From the NCBI GenBank assembly GCA_963971225.1, contig OZ020270.1, positions 72,866,432 through 72,930,431 on the forward strand: 64,000 bases of DNA, written 5' to 3'. Below the pieces are notes generated by a model. That model was not told the DNA's origin. It made no database searches and saw nothing but the letters and a program-made list of their open reading frames with translations. Below, one piece after another: positions 62,681 through 64,000 of this stretch (positions are counted from its first letter, which is position 1; each line of letters starts with the position of its first letter). Source of the stretch: Melieria omissa (lineage: Eukaryota; Arthropoda; Insecta; Diptera; Ulidiidae). Made by a program: the position numbers and the translations under genes.

Positions 62681-62824
62681 TGCACGGTCATGTAATATTA
62701 TTTTTATTTTTCAATAAAATACCATAAAACTTACTTTTTGTGAATAAAAAATCAATTATTTTTAAACTTAAAACAAACTTTTCCACCAGCTTACTATTCA
62801 CTTCTATTTTATTGCTCGGTCAGA

Positions 62825-63147
62825 ATAACAGGTGTCGTGGACACGGAATTGTGCGAAATTTAAAAGCGAATTATATTAGCAAAAGTATAATAAAGGTATA
62901 ATAATATTGCGGCGCAATACTTACTATGTGAACACCAAATAATAAAAGCCACAAAAAGAAGAAGGAGAAGGAGTCCCCGGTTGATGGTTGTTTATTTATT
63001 ACTGCTTCCGTGCTGCTTGATTGCTCTCGTCTGAACAAGTGACGAAGCCAAGAGAATAAGAAAAGGGCCGAGGCCTGGATTGCCGCGCAACAAGAGGACG
63101 AAAGCTTTTGTTGCTAACGGCTTACAAGAATTTCAGAGTTGTTATAC
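62825..63147. other. Spacer without recognised gene
   Basis: AT-rich with a purine-rich patch GAAGAAGGAGAAGGAGT near 62960. Nothing else was seen. Confidence 0.4.
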
Positions 63148-63150
63148 TAA

Positions 63151-63744
63151 CAGCCTGATTCTGTGCATTCTTGACAAATTTTTTATCAAGAAATTTTGTC
63201 AAGATTTTTATCAAGCAAAAGCTTTGCTCGTATTCTGATCCAACATTGATAAAGTAAAAAGCTCATTTAATTCAACATAAGGTGAATATGCGACAGTTGT
63301 TAAATTGTCAAAAAAATAAGACAAACAGTTTAAGTAAAGTAAGTTTTGCAAAAAAAAACCGGCCTTGATAGCCCAGCGGGTACGCGCTGGCTTCTCATAC
63401 CGAGCGCCCTTGGATCGAATCCTGGCTGGGCTGGAAATAAGTTCGTGCGTTTTTTCAATAGTTTCATCATAATAGGCGCTTTTTGCATACAAAAAATAAT
63501 TCGTGGGAGGTAACGGCATTTTTTTTTTATTTTCTCTGATGTAAAAGTGTAAACATGCACAATTCTTCCATTTTCAATAGGCAAAATTTCAATTTGTATG
63601 CTATTGTCAATAGCATTCAAACTTTTGACAATTTATCAAGAAAAGAGCTTTTATTTTTGGGATAGAATACCGATTCTTGACAAATAATAAAAACTTGACA
63701 AATAGTCAATATGGTGAATTTATCAAGTGTACAGAATCGGGCTG
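63151..63744. mobile_element. MITE with TAA duplication (Harbinger-like?)
   Basis: Ends CAGCCTGATTCTGT and ACAGAATCGGGCTG, flanked by TAA at 63148-63150 and 63745-63747. The interior is rich in TTGACAAAT..TATCAAG repeats in both orientations. A 3-bp TWA duplication suggests the PIF/Harbinger group; no transposase is present. Confidence 0.6.
63357..63435 (+). repeat. SINE2-like tRNA head, third copy
   Basis: CCGGCCTTGATAGCCCAGCGG (A-box-like, close to the SINE2a head) and GGATCGAATCC (B-box-like), with GGCTTCTCATACC shared exactly with SINE2a. Only the tRNA-like part is present. It does not fold as a convincing functional tRNA by eye. Confidence 0.6.
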
Positions 63745-63747
63745 TAA

Positions 63748-63954
63748 GTGCAGCTTTAGCGGAGACATTGAAAGAGGATATTTGGTCTAAACAACAGGTA
63801 TAGCAATGCAATTCGCTCCAAAACACAGCAACGGACTTTTATCAGTTCAAAAATTGTTGCAACAGGGTTGTTACATATTAAGAAACATAATTTTAAAAAT
63901 GGTCTTCATCATCATCACATTAATTGCAAAATATACAACAAAATGCACTTTGGA
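63748..63954. other. Short AT-rich stretch, no gene
   Basis: Nothing recognised. Confidence 0.3.
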
Positions 63955-63986
63955 AGTACCCACTACTATTTCAATGCTCGCAACTG
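63955..63986 (-). repeat. Terminus of another Tc1-like element
   Basis: The complement reads CAGTTGCGAGCATTGAAATA, matching the 56546 end at nearly every base, and is flanked by TA (63987-63988). Its partner end is not obvious in the window. Confidence 0.6.
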
Positions 63987-64000
63987 TAGGTCGCCATGAC

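Larger units (their letters stand above)
56546..62824 (-). mobile_element. Tc1-like transposon split by LOA3
   Basis: The left end is TA|CAGCTGCGAGCAATG at 56544-56560; the right end, diverged, is ATTTTATTGCTCGGTCAGA at about 62806-62824. Removing LOA3 with its duplication leaves about 1.36 kb, a usual Tc1 length, with a broken minus-strand transposase in between. Confidence 0.65.

Noticed and set aside
63357..63435. A functional tRNA gene
   Set aside because: Box-like motifs are present, but the anticodon and acceptor stems do not pair convincingly, and it shares unusual bases with the SINE2a head.
1..64000. R2/R1 insertion in rDNA
   Set aside because: No 28S or 18S rRNA sequence was recognised near any LINE end.

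Overview
The window looks like repeat-rich heterochromatin or a transposon graveyard from a higher fly. That placement is an inference: the SAP-gag Gypsy elements, BEL elements, LOA- and R1-like LINEs with pentanucleotide or poly(A) tails, tRNA-type SINEs and a housekeeping-type E-box all fit Diptera, possibly an acalyptrate or tephritid-like fly. There are no bacterial operons, rRNA genes or CRISPR arrays. Almost everything recognisable is a transposable element inserted into another one. I found at most one short candidate exon of a host gene, near 55.4 kb.

Layout. 1-8156: a minus-strand LOA-type LINE (LOA1) split by a decayed Gypsy element (Gypsy A, 236-6186, ATAT target duplication). 8172-11567: a complete-looking DNA transposon with about 320-bp inverted repeats, the 8-bp duplication ATGTACAG and a 763-codon open transposase. 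It sits in the first bases of a pogo-like relic (11573-12284). 12874-13325: a decayed Myb/SANT-like two-exon gene. 13566-16321: a 5'-truncated Gypsy copy (Gypsy C).

16777-35198: a decayed minus-strand BEL element (BEL1). It is split by a plus-strand LOA LINE (LOA2, 21641-33326, 13-bp duplication), which is itself split by a young Gypsy element (Gypsy B, 27090-33037, 427-bp LTRs I read as identical). A tRNA-derived SINE sits in the BEL1 5' LTR. 35438 to about 51000: a minus-strand R1-like LINE broken by a Helitron-like repeat carrying a solo Gypsy LTR (36728-37154). The LINE is broken again by a strange inverted pair of BEL copies (BEL2, 39587-48438) that share 3' ends but have no 5' LTR.

51000-56545 is AT-rich. 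It holds a TTAA-flanked element (52874-54665) with two SINEs inserted one inside the other, and a possible host promoter and first exon. 56546-62824: a Tc1-like transposon split by a third LOA LINE (LOA3), split in turn by a BED-type hAT element (58267-61026, GTCTAGAG duplication). The window ends with a TAA-flanked MITE (63151-63744) and the terminus of another Tc1-like element.

The genes do not cooperate. Each is the replication machinery of a separate element. What the window records is insertion order, which is readable from target duplications at most of the nested joints. The most unusual items are the long-TIR hAT-like transposon, the inverted BEL pair with a primer-binding-site-like scrap at its joint, and the spliced-looking zinc-knuckle ORF placed between BEL pol and its LTR.
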